From: Planctomycetota bacterium
GTDB lineage: Bacteria; Planctomycetota; UBA1135; GCA-002686595
Direction: 5' to 3'
Assembly (NCBI GenBank): GCA_020847695.1
Contig: JADLBP010000057.1
Span: forward strand, 1 to 51,165
Length of the DNA stretch: 51,165 nt
Shown here: positions 30,915-40,351 of the stretch, piece by piece
How positions within the stretch are numbered: position 1 is the stretch's first letter
How the letters are laid out: every line of letters starts with the position of its first letter
Notes under the pieces: model-generated
Seen by the model: the letters and a program-made list of their open reading frames with translations, nothing else
Told to the model about the DNA's origin: nothing
Database searches by the model: none
Position numbers and translations under genes: made by a program

Positions 30915-33433
30915 TCCGGTACCTCGAGCTCGCCAGCCTGCGCTGGCTCCTCCGGCACCGTTGGCAGCTCGCGGCCGCGGTGCTCGGCGTCGCGCTCGGG
31001 CTCGCGTGCGTCGTCGGGATCGAACTCGCCGCGCGCAGCGCGCTCGCATCGTTCGAGCGGCAGACCCGCGCGCTCGCCGGCCGCGCGACGCACACGCTGA
31101 CCGCCGGCCCCGAAGGGCTCGACGAGCGCGAGTACGCACGGCTCGTGCGCGCGTTCCCCGAGGTCGACCTCGCCCCGCTCGCGGAGCACGAGGTGCGCGC
31201 GCGCGGCGCGGAGACCTTGGCGCTGGTGCTCACCGGCGTCGATCCGCTGGCCGAAGCGCGCGTGCGCGGCGACGCCTTGCCGACGATCGCTCTCGGCGAC
31301 GCCGTGCGAGCCGACGACGCGATCTGGCTCGCTCGCGCGACCGCGCGCGAGCTCGGGATCGAGGTCGGCGCACCGCTCGCGCTCGAAATCGACGGACGCG
31401 CCGCGACCGCGCGGCTCGCCGGCGTGCTCGATGCGCCCAATCCCGCGGCCGAGAGCGCTCTGCGCGGCCGCGCGTTCGCCGATCTCGCCACCGTCCAGCG
31501 GCTCTGTAGCCTCCAAGGCCGGCTCACGCGCGTCGACGTCGTCGCGCCGAGTCCGAACGCGCTCGCGCGGCTCGAGGCGTCGCTCCCGGCCGGTTCCGCG
31601 CTCGAAGCCGTCTCCGCGCGCGCGGGCGAGCTCGAGCGGATGAGCCGCGCGATGCGCTTCAACCTGCGCGCGCTGGCGCTGCTCGCGCTGTTCGTCGGTG
31701 CGTTCCTGGTCTACGACACGTCGACGTTCTCCGTCGTGCAGCGCCGCGAGCTCTTCGGTCGCATGCGCGCGCTCGGCGCGGATCGTGCGACGCTGTTCGC
31801 GACGGTCGCGCACGAGGCGCTGTGGATCGGGCTCGCCGGCTCGACGCTCGGGCTCGCGCTCGGCATCGCGGTCGCCCGCGTGCTGGTCGCGCCGCTCGCG
31901 CAGACGCTGACCGACCTCTACGCGCCGGTCTCGCGAGTCGAGCTCGACGTCTCGCCCGCGTTCCTCGCCGGCGCGGCGGCGCTCGGTGTGCTCGCGACGC
32001 TGCTCGGCGCGTTGCTGCCGGCCTGGGAAGCCGCCGCGTCGCCGCCGAGGCAGGTGCTCGCTCGCTCGTTCTTCGAAGCCCGCGCGCGCGGCGTCGTCGC
32101 GCCGCTCGCGGTGCTCGCCGCGACCTTCGCGCTGCTCGCGTGGGGCTTGCTCGCGAACACCGAGACGCTGTTCCCCGCGCTGCTCGCGGTGTTCGCGGTC
32201 TTCGCGGCCGCGGGTTGCGGAGCTCCGGCGGCGACCGTGCTCGCCGCGCGCCTCGCCGCGCGCGCCGCGGTCGCGTTCGGCGGCACGCTCGAGCGCATCG
32301 CCGCCCGTTCGGTCGAGGCCGCGCTCTCGCGCACCGCGGTCGCGGTCGCTGCGCTCGCGGTCGCGCTCGGCGCGTCGCTCGCGATGGGCACGATGGTGGC
32401 GAGCCTGCGCGGCACGCTCTCCGCGTGGCTCGAGAGCGCGGTCTCCGCCGACGTCTTCGTCTGGGCGCCGCACCGCAGCGCGAGCCGCTCCGACGGCACG
32501 CTCGATCCCGGGCTCGTCGCGAAGCTGCGAGCCCTCGACGGCGTCGAGCAAGTCGCGACCACCCGCGGCGTCGCGCTCGGCGGCGCGGTCGACGGGACGT
32601 TCGTCATCGCCAGCGAGCAGCCGCCGCGCAGCCGCGCGGGTTTCCGTTTCGTCGACGGCGAGCCCGAGCGCGCGTGGGCCGACTTCGACGCCGGCGCCGT
32701 GCTGGTGTCCGAGGCGTTCGCGCGAGCTCGCTCGCTCGCGGTCGGCGACGCGCTCGCGATCCCGGACGCGCGCGCCGGCGTGTCCGCGCGCGTCGCCGGA
32801 GTCTTCCAGGACTACGCGACCGACCGCGGCTACGTGTTGGTCGCGCGCTCGACCTACCAGCGCTGGTTCGACGACCCGGCGACCAGCGGCGTCGGCCTGT
32901 TCCTCGCGCCCGGCGTCGATCCCGAGGCCGTCGTCGCGCGCATCCGCACCGAGCTCGCGCCCGAGCGCTCGATCGGAGTCCACTCGAACGCGTCGCTGCG
33001 CGCCGCGACGTACGCGGTGTTCGATCGCACGTTCGCCGTCGCGCGCGCGCTCGAGCTCTTCGCGGCGCTGATCGCGGCGCTCGCGTGCGTTTCGAGCCTC
33101 GCCGCGCTCGAGTTCGAGCGCGCGCGCGAGCTCGCGTTGCTGCGCGCCGAAGGTCTCGATCCGCGCGGCGTCGTGCGCCTGATCCTCGGCCGCAGCGCGC
33201 TGGTCGGTGTCACCGCCGCCGCGCTCGCAGTGCCGCTCGGGCTCGGGCTCGCCGCGCTGCTGGTCTTCGAGATGCAGCCGCGCGCGTTCGGTTGGACGCT
33301 CGCGTGGAGCCTCGATCGCGGCGCCCTGCTGCGCGTCGTCGTGCTCTCGGTCGCCGCCGCAGTCGCGGCGGGCATCGCTCCGGCGTGGAGCGCGCTGCGC
33401 TCGAGCCCCGCGCGGGCGCTGACGGAGGAATGA
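30911..33433 (+). CDS. FtsX/MacB-type ABC transporter permease, full length (AttF-AttG-like)
   Basis: This permease of 840 residues appears to hold two permease halves. TM1 (about 18-38) precedes a large extracytoplasmic domain, then a cluster of three helices near 255-380. Two further helices (about 395-455) and another helix near 475-495 lead into a second soluble domain. Three last helices follow (about 715-830), including LEFERARELALLRAEGLDPRG, the FtsX coupling-helix signature. The TTG start overlaps the ATPase stop (TTGA). In Agrobacterium the homologous functions are separate AttF and AttG genes. It should form a dimer with the ATPase acting on lipids, lipoproteins or another envelope substrate. 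Confidence 0.9.
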
Positions 33434-34626
33434 GCATGACGCCGCTGCGACTCCGCCGGCTGTTGCGAGCGCCGTTGGTGCTCGCGGTGCTCTTCTTCGT
33501 CGCCGTGTTCGCGTGGCAGCTCGCGCGCCGGCCCGCCGCCGAACCCGCGGCGCGGCTCTCCCCGATCGCCGCGCTCGGCGAGCAGGCCGATCCGGCGTTC
33601 GAACGCGCGCTCGCGCCGCGCGATTTCGACTTCCCGCGCGACCACGGCCCGCACCCGACGTTCCAGACCGAGTGGTGGTACTTCACCGGCCACCTCGCGA
33701 ACGACGCCGGGCGGCGGTTCGGGTTCGAGCTGACGTTCTTCCGCCGCGCGCTCGCGCCCGACGCGCCTGGCGGCGACTCCGCGTGGGCCGCGCGCGACGT
33801 GTACATGGCGCACTTCGCGCTGACCGACGAAGCGCGCGGCCTGTTCGTCGCGTCGGAGCGCTTCGAGCGCGCCGCTCTCGACCTCGCGGGCTCGCGCGCG
33901 GAGCCCTGGAGCGTCTGGGTCGGGCCGTGGAGCGCGGAGAGCCTGGGCGCGGACTTCCTGCCGCTCGCGCTGCGCGCGGCGACCGCGCGCGCGGGGCTCG
34001 CGCTCGAGCTCGCGCCGAGCGAACGCATCGTGCCGAACGGCGAACGCGGGCTCTCGCGCAAGGGCTCCGCCGCGGGCAACGCGTCGTACTACTACTCGCT
34101 GCCGCGGATCGCCGCGCGCGGGACGCTCTCGCTCGACGGCGAGACCCACGCGGTCCGCGGCGAGGCCTGGCTCGATCGCGAGTGGAGCACCAGCGCGCTC
34201 GAGGCGGACGTCGTCGGCTGGGATTGGTTCGCGCTGACGCTCGACGACGGCCGCGAGCTGATGCTCTACCGCCTGCGGCGCGCCGACGGGACCGGCGCGC
34301 CGGCCTCCGCCGGCACCTGGGTCCTGCGAGACGGCACGCGGCGCGAGCTCGCGCTCGCCGACTTCGAGCTCGAGACGCTCGCCACGTGGCGCAGTCCGCA
34401 CACCGGCGCCGAGTACCCGTCGCGGTGGCGCGTGCGCGTGCCTTCGATCGGCGTCGACGTCGAGGTCAGGCCGTGGCTCGCCGATCAGGAGCTCGCGCTC
34501 GCCTTCCCCTACTGGGAGGGCGCGTGCGACGTGCTCGCGAACGGCGAGCGCGTCGGCCGCGCGTACGTCGAGCTGGTCGGCTACGCGCCGGTCGCTTCCG
34601 ACTCGGCCTCGCGCGCGGCGCGTTGA
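33430..34626 (+). CDS. AttH/CrtC-like lipocalin-fold protein (membrane-anchored)
   Basis: This protein of 398 residues has one N-terminal membrane anchor (about 13-30), then a two-lobed lipocalin-like domain of the AttH/carotenoid 1,2-hydratase type. Signatures are FPRDHGPHPTFQTEWWYFTGHL, GFELTFFRR, YYYSLPRIAARGTL, GEAWLDREWST and VGWDWFALTLDDGRELMLYRLR. The order ATPase, permease, AttH matches the conserved AttEFGH locus. The biochemical role is not established; carotenoid hydration is unlikely without carotenoid genes nearby. It overlaps the permease stop (ATGA) and its 3' end overlaps the convergent MFS gene by 46 bases. Confidence 0.9.
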   Translation: MSMTPLRLRRLLRAPLVLAVLFFVAVFAWQLARRPAAEPAARLSPIAALGEQADPAFERALAPRDFDFPRDHGPHPTFQTEWWYFTGHLANDAGRRFGFELTFFRRALAPDAPGGDSAWAARDVYMAHFALTDEARGLFVASERFERAALDLAGSRAEPWSVWVGPWSAESLGADFLPLALRAATARAGLALELAPSERIVPNGERGLSRKGSAAGNASYYYSLPRIAARGTLSLDGETHAVRGEAWLDREWSTSALEADVVGWDWFALTLDDGRELMLYRLRRADGTGAPASAGTWVLRDGTRRELALADFELETLATWRSPHTGAEYPSRWRVRVPSIGVDVEVRPWLADQELALAFPYWEGACDVLANGERVGRAYVELVGYAPVASDSASRAAR

Positions 34627-35954
34627 CCGGCTTCGACGTCGACGCGCAGCAGCAGCCAGCCGCCGACGACGAAGAACACGACCACCGACAGGATCGCGTG
34701 GCGCGACGAGCCGGTCACCGTCTGCGCGACGGCGAAGAGCCCCGGCCCGAGGATCCCCGCGAACTTCTCGAGCACCGAGAAGAAGCCGAAGAACTCACCC
34801 GACTTGTGCTTCGGGATCAGGCTCGCGAAGAGCGAGCGCGAGAGCGCCTGCGAGCCGCCTTGCACGACGCCGACCAAGAGCGCGAGCACGTAGAACTCCG
34901 CCGCGCTGTCCATGCGCCACGCGAGCAGGCTGATCACGAAGTACACGCCGATCGACGCCAGGATCGCGCGCTTCGCGCCGATGCGTCCGGCGAGCGCGCC
35001 GAACGCGAACGAGCACGGGATCCCGACGATCTGCACCAGCAGGATCGCGCCGATCAGGTGACCTTGCGCGATGCCGACCTCCTCGCCGTAGATCGCCGCC
35101 ATGCGGATGATCGTGCCGATGCCGTCGTTGTAGGCGAGGAACGCGATCAACAAGAGCAGCGCTTGCTTGTAGCGCTTCAGCTCGCGGAAGGTCTCGCCGA
35201 GGCGTTGGAACGCGACGCGGAGCGCCGATTGGTCGGGACGCTCGTCGAGCTCGAGCGTGCGCGGCGGCTCGGGCACGCGCAGGAAGAGCGGGATCGAGAA
35301 CGCGATCCACCACACCGCGACCGCGACGAACGCGAGGCGCGCGGGCAGCGACTGCTGCGCGTCGGTCAGCCCGTCGCCGTGGGGCAGGCCGAACCACTCG
35401 GGCTTCTGGATCCACGCGAGGTTGAGCGCGAGCAGGATCCCGCCGCCGAGGTAGCCGAGCGCGTAGCCCGCGGTCGAAACGCGATCGAGCTCGTCGCCCT
35501 TCGCGACGTGCGGCAGCAGCGAGTCGTAGAAGACGAAGCTCGACGTCGCGCCGACGTTCGCGAGCGCGAACAGGATCGCGGCGAAGAGCCAGTCGCCGCG
35601 CTCGATCCAGAACATCGCGGCGCACGCGCCCGCGCCGAGCGCGAGGAACACGGCGAGGAACTTCTTCTTCGCCGCGCTGAAGTCCGCGACCGCGCCGAGC
35701 GTCGGCGACAGCAGCGCGGCCGCGAGCATGCAGAGCGTGCTGGTCAGCGTGAAGCGCCGGGTCGCTTCCGCGGGCTCGAGCCCGGCGGCCGCGACGCGCG
35801 CGAAGAAGATCGGGAACACCGCGGTGACGATCGTCGTCACCATCGCGGAGTTCGCCCAGTCGTAGAGCGCCCACGCGACGTGCTCGCGGCGCGACAGCCC
35901 GAGGCGCGCGAGCCAGCGCGCGGTCGTCGCCGGAGCGGCGCTCGCGGGTTCCAC
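34581..35954 (-). CDS. MFS transporter, UMF1/Atg22-like family
   Basis: This membrane protein of 457 residues has about 12 helices. The family start HVAWALYDWANSAMVTTIVTAV, then SPTLGAVADF, SFVFYDSLLPHVA, YALGYLGGGILLALN and QALSRSLFASLIP are typical of Atg22-like transporters, whose yeast namesake exports amino acids from the vacuole. Bacterial substrates are unknown. It starts six bases after the M28 peptidase stop, so the two are one operon. An exported peptidase with a transporter could supply and take up amino acids, by inference. Its 3' end overlaps the convergent AttH gene. Confidence 0.9.
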   Translation of the reverse strand: MEPASAAPATTARWLARLGLSRREHVAWALYDWANSAMVTTIVTAVFPIFFARVAAAGLEPAEATRRFTLTSTLCMLAAALLSPTLGAVADFSAAKKKFLAVFLALGAGACAAMFWIERGDWLFAAILFALANVGATSSFVFYDSLLPHVAKGDELDRVSTAGYALGYLGGGILLALNLAWIQKPEWFGLPHGDGLTDAQQSLPARLAFVAVAVWWIAFSIPLFLRVPEPPRTLELDERPDQSALRVAFQRLGETFRELKRYKQALLLLIAFLAYNDGIGTIIRMAAIYGEEVGIAQGHLIGAILLVQIVGIPCSFAFGALAGRIGAKRAILASIGVYFVISLLAWRMDSAAEFYVLALLVGVVQGGSQALSRSLFASLIPKHKSGEFFGFFSVLEKFAGILGPGLFAVAQTVTGSSRHAILSVVVFFVVGGWLLLRVDVEAGQRAAREAESEATGA

Positions 35955-35960
35955 GCGCGG

Positions 35961-37769
35961 CTACTTCCCGGTCTTCGCGGGTTGGTCGGCGGCGGCGGCG
36001 CGCTTGGCGGCGCGCGCGGCGCGTTCCTGCTCGCCCGGCGAGTCGGTCCAGTCGAGCACGGTCTCGACCGTCGCTTCCCCGCGCTTCAGCGTCACCGCCT
36101 TCTTCGGCGAGCCGAGCTGCAGCGTCTTGGTGACCTGCTCGCGCGACGTCATCGCGACGCCGTCGATCGCGACGATCACGTCGCCGTCCTTCCAGCCTGC
36201 GGTCGCCGCGGCGCCGCTCTCGAACACCGAGGTGACCTTGGTGCCGTCGAGCTGCACGCCCATCCGCCGCGGGGCGAGCCCCTTCATGTTCTCGCGCGAC
36301 AGCAAGCCATCGAGGTTCGCGATCCCGAGCGCGCCGACCGCGACGACGAGCGCCGAGTGGCGTTGGTAGTCCTGCCTTGCGGTCTCGAACGTGTCGTGTT
36401 GCGTGTGGTGGATGAAGTCGTAGTCGGTCTCGCCCGCTTGCTCCCAGAAGAAGCCCGGGACACCTTTCGCGAGGAACGACGCGTGGTCGGAGTCGCCGCT
36501 GTTCTGCAGGCCCTCGACGACCTCGAGCTCGAACGGGAACGCGGGATCGAGCTGCATCACCGGCGCGAACGCGGCGCCCAGGTCGGCTTCCATCTCGGGC
36601 GTGCAGCGCAGCCCGGACAGGTAGTTGGTGCCGCCGTCGTGCACCAGCGCGGCGCTGACGCGCTCGAGCTCGTTCGCGTGGTCGCGCACCCAGCCTTGCG
36701 AGCCGAAGAGCCCCTGCTCCTCACCGCTCCAGAGCTGGAAGCGGATCGTGCGCTTCGGCTTGACGCCCGCTTTCGCGAGCAGGCGCGCCGCTTCCAGCGT
36801 GGTCGCGACGCCGGTGCCGTTGTCCTGCGCGCCCTCGGCGCCGTCCCAACTGTCGATGTGACCTCCGACGATCACGTACTCGTCGGGCTTCTCGCTGCCG
36901 ATCAGGTCCGCGATCACGTTGTATTGGGTCACCGGTCCCTGACGGAAGCGGTTGTCGACGTCGAACTCGAGCTCGACCGCGCTGCCCGCGCGCGCGAGCT
37001 CGACGATGCGATCGAACTGATCGCCGCGCAGCGTGATCGAGACCTGCTTCGGCAGGTCGTTCCACTCGATCTCGTGGTTGCCGTCGGTGATGATGAGCTC
37101 GCCCTTGCGCGCGAACGCGCGGCGCACGGTGCCCGCGATGCCGGCGGCGGCGTACGCTTCGTCGAGCTTCTTGCGCAACTCGCGCGAAGGGCGCTCGTCG
37201 CGCGAGTACGTCGGCGCGACCACCCAGGCGCCGGCGAGCCGGCCTTCGAGCGCGGCGAGCTCCTCCTCGTTGCGCGGCGCGATCACCGCGGGTGCGCGCA
37301 CCGCGCCATGCGTGCCGGCGCTCCATGCGGGCGTGCCGAACACGAGCTCGGCGTCCTCGGGCGCCGCCGTCCCATCCGCACCCGCGGCGGGCGCGGCGAT
37401 CATCCGGCCGCGCGCGGGACCGCGATCGAAGCCGACCGGGAACTCGCCCCACGATTCGAGGCGCGCTTGCAGCCCGTACGACTCGAACTCGGCGCGCGTC
37501 CACTCGAGCGCGCGCTGCAGCGCGAGCGACGAGGTCAGCCGCGGCCCGATCTCCTTCGAGAGGTAGCGCAGGTGCTCTTCGACCTCTGAATCGCGCTTGG
37601 CGAGCTCGATCACGCGCTCGGTGGGCGAGAGCGAGCGCGCCGGCGCCTCGCGCGAGTCGACGGCGGACGCGCTCGGGCCTTCCGCGGCGCGACAGCCGAG
37701 CGACGCGGCACCGAACACGAGGACGGAGAGGACGGGAACGAACGCGGGGAGGGTGCGGGGGCTCGTCAT
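35961..37769 (-). CDS. M28 family metallopeptidase lipoprotein with PDZ domain
   Basis: This protein of 602 residues has a lipoprotein signal with lipobox SLGC (Cys26). A protease-associated-like insert lies at about 110-260 (TPAWSAGTHGAVRAPAV...AGAWVV). The M28 domain carries the two-zinc site: GGHIDSW (His304), DNGTGV (Asp316), SGEEQG (Glu350/351), VHDGG (Asp378) and HHTQHD (His455). A PDZ domain follows at about 490-585 (RRMGVQLDGTKVTSVFESGAA, WKDGDVIVAIDG), and then a Lys/Ala-rich tail. It is probably an envelope aminopeptidase or carboxypeptidase. All metal ligands are intact. The MFS gene follows after six bases, and it diverges from mqnB. Confidence 0.93.
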   Translation of the reverse strand: MTSPRTLPAFVPVLSVLVFGAASLGCRAAEGPSASAVDSREAPARSLSPTERVIELAKRDSEVEEHLRYLSKEIGPRLTSSLALQRALEWTRAEFESYGLQARLESWGEFPVGFDRGPARGRMIAAPAAGADGTAAPEDAELVFGTPAWSAGTHGAVRAPAVIAPRNEEELAALEGRLAGAWVVAPTYSRDERPSRELRKKLDEAYAAAGIAGTVRRAFARKGELIITDGNHEIEWNDLPKQVSITLRGDQFDRIVELARAGSAVELEFDVDNRFRQGPVTQYNVIADLIGSEKPDEYVIVGGHIDSWDGAEGAQDNGTGVATTLEAARLLAKAGVKPKRTIRFQLWSGEEQGLFGSQGWVRDHANELERVSAALVHDGGTNYLSGLRCTPEMEADLGAAFAPVMQLDPAFPFELEVVEGLQNSGDSDHASFLAKGVPGFFWEQAGETDYDFIHHTQHDTFETARQDYQRHSALVVAVGALGIANLDGLLSRENMKGLAPRRMGVQLDGTKVTSVFESGAAATAGWKDGDVIVAIDGVAMTSREQVTKTLQLGSPKKAVTLKRGEATVETVLDWTDSPGEQERAARAAKRAAAADQPAKTGK

Positions 37770-37901
37770 GGGCGCTTTCAGGGCGCGCGGCGCGTCGGCC
37801 GGCGCGTCGCCACGTTAGCAGACGGCTCCGCGCGAGGCTGTTCGAACCCGGTACGCGGTGCGGCCGCTTGCGCGCGCGGCGCCGCGACGAAGAATGACGA
37901 C

Positions 37902-38570
37902 ATGCGCGCTCGTCCTTCGCTCGGCTCGCCGACGCTGGTGCTCGTCCCGACCGAGCTCGAGCGCGCGCGCCTCGCCGACCTCGGCGGCTTCGGCGTCGGA
38001 GCGGCGCTGGTCGACCTCGCCGGCTTCGGCGTCGCCGCCGCGGGCGCGCGGACCTCGGAACGGCTCGCGGTGCTGCGCCCCGCGCGCGTGCTGCTGGTCG
38101 GCATCGCGGGCACGTACGATCCCGAGCGCGCGCCGGTCGGCACCGCGCTCGAGTTCGGCCGCGTCGCGGTCGAGGGCATCGGCGTCGGCTCGGGCCGCGA
38201 CTACGTCCCGCCGCCGGTGCTCGGCTTCCCGCAGTGGCCGGGTGTCGAGGGCGCGAGCAAGCCGATCTTCGACGAGCTCGAGCTCGCGTCCGGCGCGCGC
38301 ACGCTGTTGTTGACCACGGTCGCCGCGTCGGCGAATCCCGCCGAGGCGCGGCTGCGGCGCGAGCGCTTCCCCGACGCCGTCGGCGAGGACATGGAGGGCT
38401 TCGCCGTCGCGCTCGCGTGCGCGCTCGCGGGCGTGCCGCTGTCGATCGTGCGCGGCTTCTCGAACGAGGTCGGCGATCGCGACTCCGCGCGCTGGCGGAT
38501 CCCGGCGGCGCTGGCGGCGGCGCGCGCGAAGGCGCTCGAGGTGCTCGAACGCGACGCGGGGGCCACATGA
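37902..38570 (+). CDS. mqnB: Futalosine hydrolase
   Basis: This protein of 222 residues is a nucleoside-phosphorylase-fold enzyme that splits futalosine to hypoxanthine and dehypoxanthine futalosine in the alternative menaquinone pathway. It has LVLVPTELERARL, LLVGIAGTYD, GEDMEGFAVALACALAGVP with the conserved MEGF segment of the active site, and IVRGFSNEVGDRD. The gene overlaps mqnD by four bases (ATGA). Pairing with mqnD strongly supports the call over other nucleosidases. mqnA, mqnC and mqnE are not in the window. Confidence 0.93.
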   Translation: MRARPSLGSPTLVLVPTELERARLADLGGFGVGAALVDLAGFGVAAAGARTSERLAVLRPARVLLVGIAGTYDPERAPVGTALEFGRVAVEGIGVGSGRDYVPPPVLGFPQWPGVEGASKPIFDELELASGARTLLLTTVAASANPAEARLRRERFPDAVGEDMEGFAVALACALAGVPLSIVRGFSNEVGDRDSARWRIPAALAAARAKALEVLERDAGAT

Positions 38571-39808
38571 TCGAGCGGCTGAAGCTCGGGCTCTCGACCT
38601 GCCCCAACGACACGTTCGCGTTCCACGGACTGCTCCAACGCCGCGTCGATCCGCACGGGTTCGAGTTCGAGTTCGTGCTCGCCGACGTCGAGGAGCTCAA
38701 CGCCCGCGTCGCACGGCGCGAGCTCGTCGCGTCCAAGGCGAGCTTCGCCGCGGCGCTCGCGCTCGCGGACGATTTCTGCGCGCTGCCGGTCGGCGCCGCG
38801 CTCGGCTTCGGCGTCGGACCGGTGCTGCTCGCACGCCCCGGCGCTCCGCGCGGCGAGCGCGGCGAACTCGCGGGACGCGTGCTCGCGCCCGGCGCCGGAA
38901 CGACCGCGAACCTGCTGCTGCAGCGCTTCCATCGCGGCGAAGGCCGGGTCGAGCAGCGTGTCTTCTCCGAGATCGTGCCTGCGCTGCAACGCGGCGAGGC
39001 GGATTTCGGCGCGTGCATCCACGAAGCGCGCTTCACGTGGCGCGAGCGCGGCGTCGAGCTCGTCGAGGACCTCGGCGCGCGCTGGGAGCGAGAAACGCGC
39101 CTGCCGTTGCCGCTCGGCGGCATCGTCGCGCGCAAGGACCTCGGCGCAGCGCGGCTCGCGCGCCTCGCGTCGGCGCTGCGCGACTCGCTGGAGTACGGCT
39201 TCGCGCACCGCGAGGAGGCGCTCGCGACGATGCGCACGCATGCGCAGGAGCTCGACGACGCCGTGTTGTGGCGACACGTCGAGCTGTATGTCAACGCCGA
39301 CACGCTCGCGCTGTCGCCGACCGGCGCCGCGGCGCTCGCGCGGCTCGCCGAGGCCGCGCGCGAGGCCGGCGTGCTCGCCGCGGACGCTCCCGAGCTCGAA
39401 ATCGCGCACACGCGAGCGATCGCACGGCTCTTCCGCGTCGTCGGCGAGGCGGACCTCGTCGACCTGCGCTCCGGCCGCCTCGACGTGTTCAACGCCCGCG
39501 CGCTCGCACCGGACGGCTTCGTGCACCTGTCGTTCGAGGATCAGCTCGCCGGCACGCTCGAACGCCACTACGCCGGGGCGGAACGGCTCGCGCTGGTCGA
39601 GGTCGACCGCGTGCGCACGCGTGCGAAGCTCGTCCTCGAGCGGTCGCGCGGCGGCGCGCTCTTCCCCCACCTCTACCGCGCGCTGGAACGCGAGGACCTG
39701 CTCGGCGCGTGGCCGCTCGTCCGCGGCGCGCGGGGCTTCGCGCTGCCCGAGCTCGCGAGCGCGGCGCGCTTCGATCCCACGCCCTCCGCGCCGATCCACG
39801 CGGCCTGA
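38567..39808 (+). CDS. mqnD: 1,4-dihydroxy-6-naphthoate synthase fused to a DUF952 domain
   Basis: The first 282 or so of 413 residues form MqnD, which converts cyclic dehypoxanthine futalosine to 1,4-dihydroxy-6-naphthoate. Motifs include LGLSTCPNDTFAFHGLL, KASFAAAL, GPVLLARPG, PGAGTTANLLL, FGACIHEARFT and LPLGGIVARKDLG. Residues about 287-385 form a DUF952 domain: LFRVVGEADL, DGFVHLSFEDQLAGTLERHY, LALVEVD and RGGALFPHLYRAL. Ordinary MqnD is about 270-290 residues, so the tail is a true addition in one frame with no stop or frameshift. DUF952 has no settled function; I recall its fold being grouped with ADP-ribosyltransferases. The gene is coupled to mqnB. Confidence 0.93.
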   Translation: MIERLKLGLSTCPNDTFAFHGLLQRRVDPHGFEFEFVLADVEELNARVARRELVASKASFAAALALADDFCALPVGAALGFGVGPVLLARPGAPRGERGELAGRVLAPGAGTTANLLLQRFHRGEGRVEQRVFSEIVPALQRGEADFGACIHEARFTWRERGVELVEDLGARWERETRLPLPLGGIVARKDLGAARLARLASALRDSLEYGFAHREEALATMRTHAQELDDAVLWRHVELYVNADTLALSPTGAAALARLAEAAREAGVLAADAPELEIAHTRAIARLFRVVGEADLVDLRSGRLDVFNARALAPDGFVHLSFEDQLAGTLERHYAGAERLALVEVDRVRTRAKLVLERSRGGALFPHLYRALEREDLLGAWPLVRGARGFALPELASAARFDPTPSAPIHAA

Positions 39809-39849
39809 GCGGGGTGCCGGGGCTCGCGCAGGGCGCACCGGAAAGGACA

Positions 39850-39882
39850 AAGGCGCCCGACGGCCAAGCCGTCTGACGCCTT
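39850..39882 (-). terminator. Intrinsic terminator of the Hc1-like gene
   Basis: AAGGCG pairs with CGCCTT (outer six) and GACGGC with GCCGTC (inner six, loop CAA), separated by three-base internal loops. Read on the minus strand the stem is followed by TTTGTCCTTT, a fair U-rich tract. It lies 24 bases after the Hc1-like stop and may also block read-through from mqnD. Confidence 0.72.
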
Positions 39883-39906
39883 CGCGATCGTCCCAGAGAG
39901 GAGCGA

Positions 39907-40095
39907 CTACTTCTTCGTGCCGCCTGCGTCGCGGACCTCGAGCATCTCCTTGCGGATCTCCTGCGCGAGGTTCTTGACGTCCTGCATCGCCTGACGGACG
40001 CGGGTGCAGGCAGCCTTGTTGCCGGCCTCCGCCTTCTCGACGTCGACGCGGGTGGCCTCCATGGTCTGGACGAGCTTTTCGAAGTTCTGGCTCAT
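39907..40095 (-). CDS. Short Hc1-type histone H1-like protein
   Basis: This protein of 62 residues is all helical. MSQNFEKLVQTMEATRVDVEKAE is followed by GNKAACTRVRQAMQDVKNLA and QEIRKEMLEVRD. The NKAAxTRVRxAMQxxKxLAQEIRKE pattern matches the conserved helix of Hc1-like proteins (chlamydial Hc1 and homologues in Bacteroidetes and planctomycetes). It lacks the long Lys/Ala DNA-condensing tail of chlamydial Hc1, ending instead GGTKK. It likely binds DNA or forms a coiled-coil dimer; direct DNA binding is unproven. AGGA lies ten bases before the ATG, and an intrinsic terminator follows, so it is a single-gene unit. Confidence 0.8.
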   Translation of the reverse strand: MSQNFEKLVQTMEATRVDVEKAEAGNKAACTRVRQAMQDVKNLAQEIRKEMLEVRDAGGTKK

Positions 40096-40351
40096 CTGTA
40101 TGCGTTCCTGAGTCGTTGGCTTGGGATGGTTGGCGGCGAGCGCCCTGGGTGGGTCGCCGGGGAGCCTCCTTAGCCCCGGTACACACCGCGCGGAAGCGTT
40201 TCCAGGGGCCCCCGCGCGGGTCCAAGCCTAGCGAACCGGCCTCGCACGGGGCACGCGCACGGCGAGCAGGAGCGTAGAACAGTCGCTAACCCACTGAATT
40301 CCAGGCACTTATGCCGTGGCGACGAGCTCGGAACTCCCGGCGATCGAGCCC

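Noticed and set aside
33513-37589. A plus-strand open frame of about 1350 codons crossing the AttH, MFS and peptidase genes
   Set aside because: It crosses three well-supported genes on both strands and its translation is repetitive Arg/Ala/Glu sequence without any domain.
40096-40351. Possible ncRNA between the Hc1-like and EVE genes (AAGGAGG string and GC-rich stems)
   Set aside because: A strong ribosome-site-like AAGGAGG on the minus strand has no start codon at a usable distance, and the stems (CGCGCGG/CCGCGCG) are common in such GC-rich DNA; I could not support a gene.
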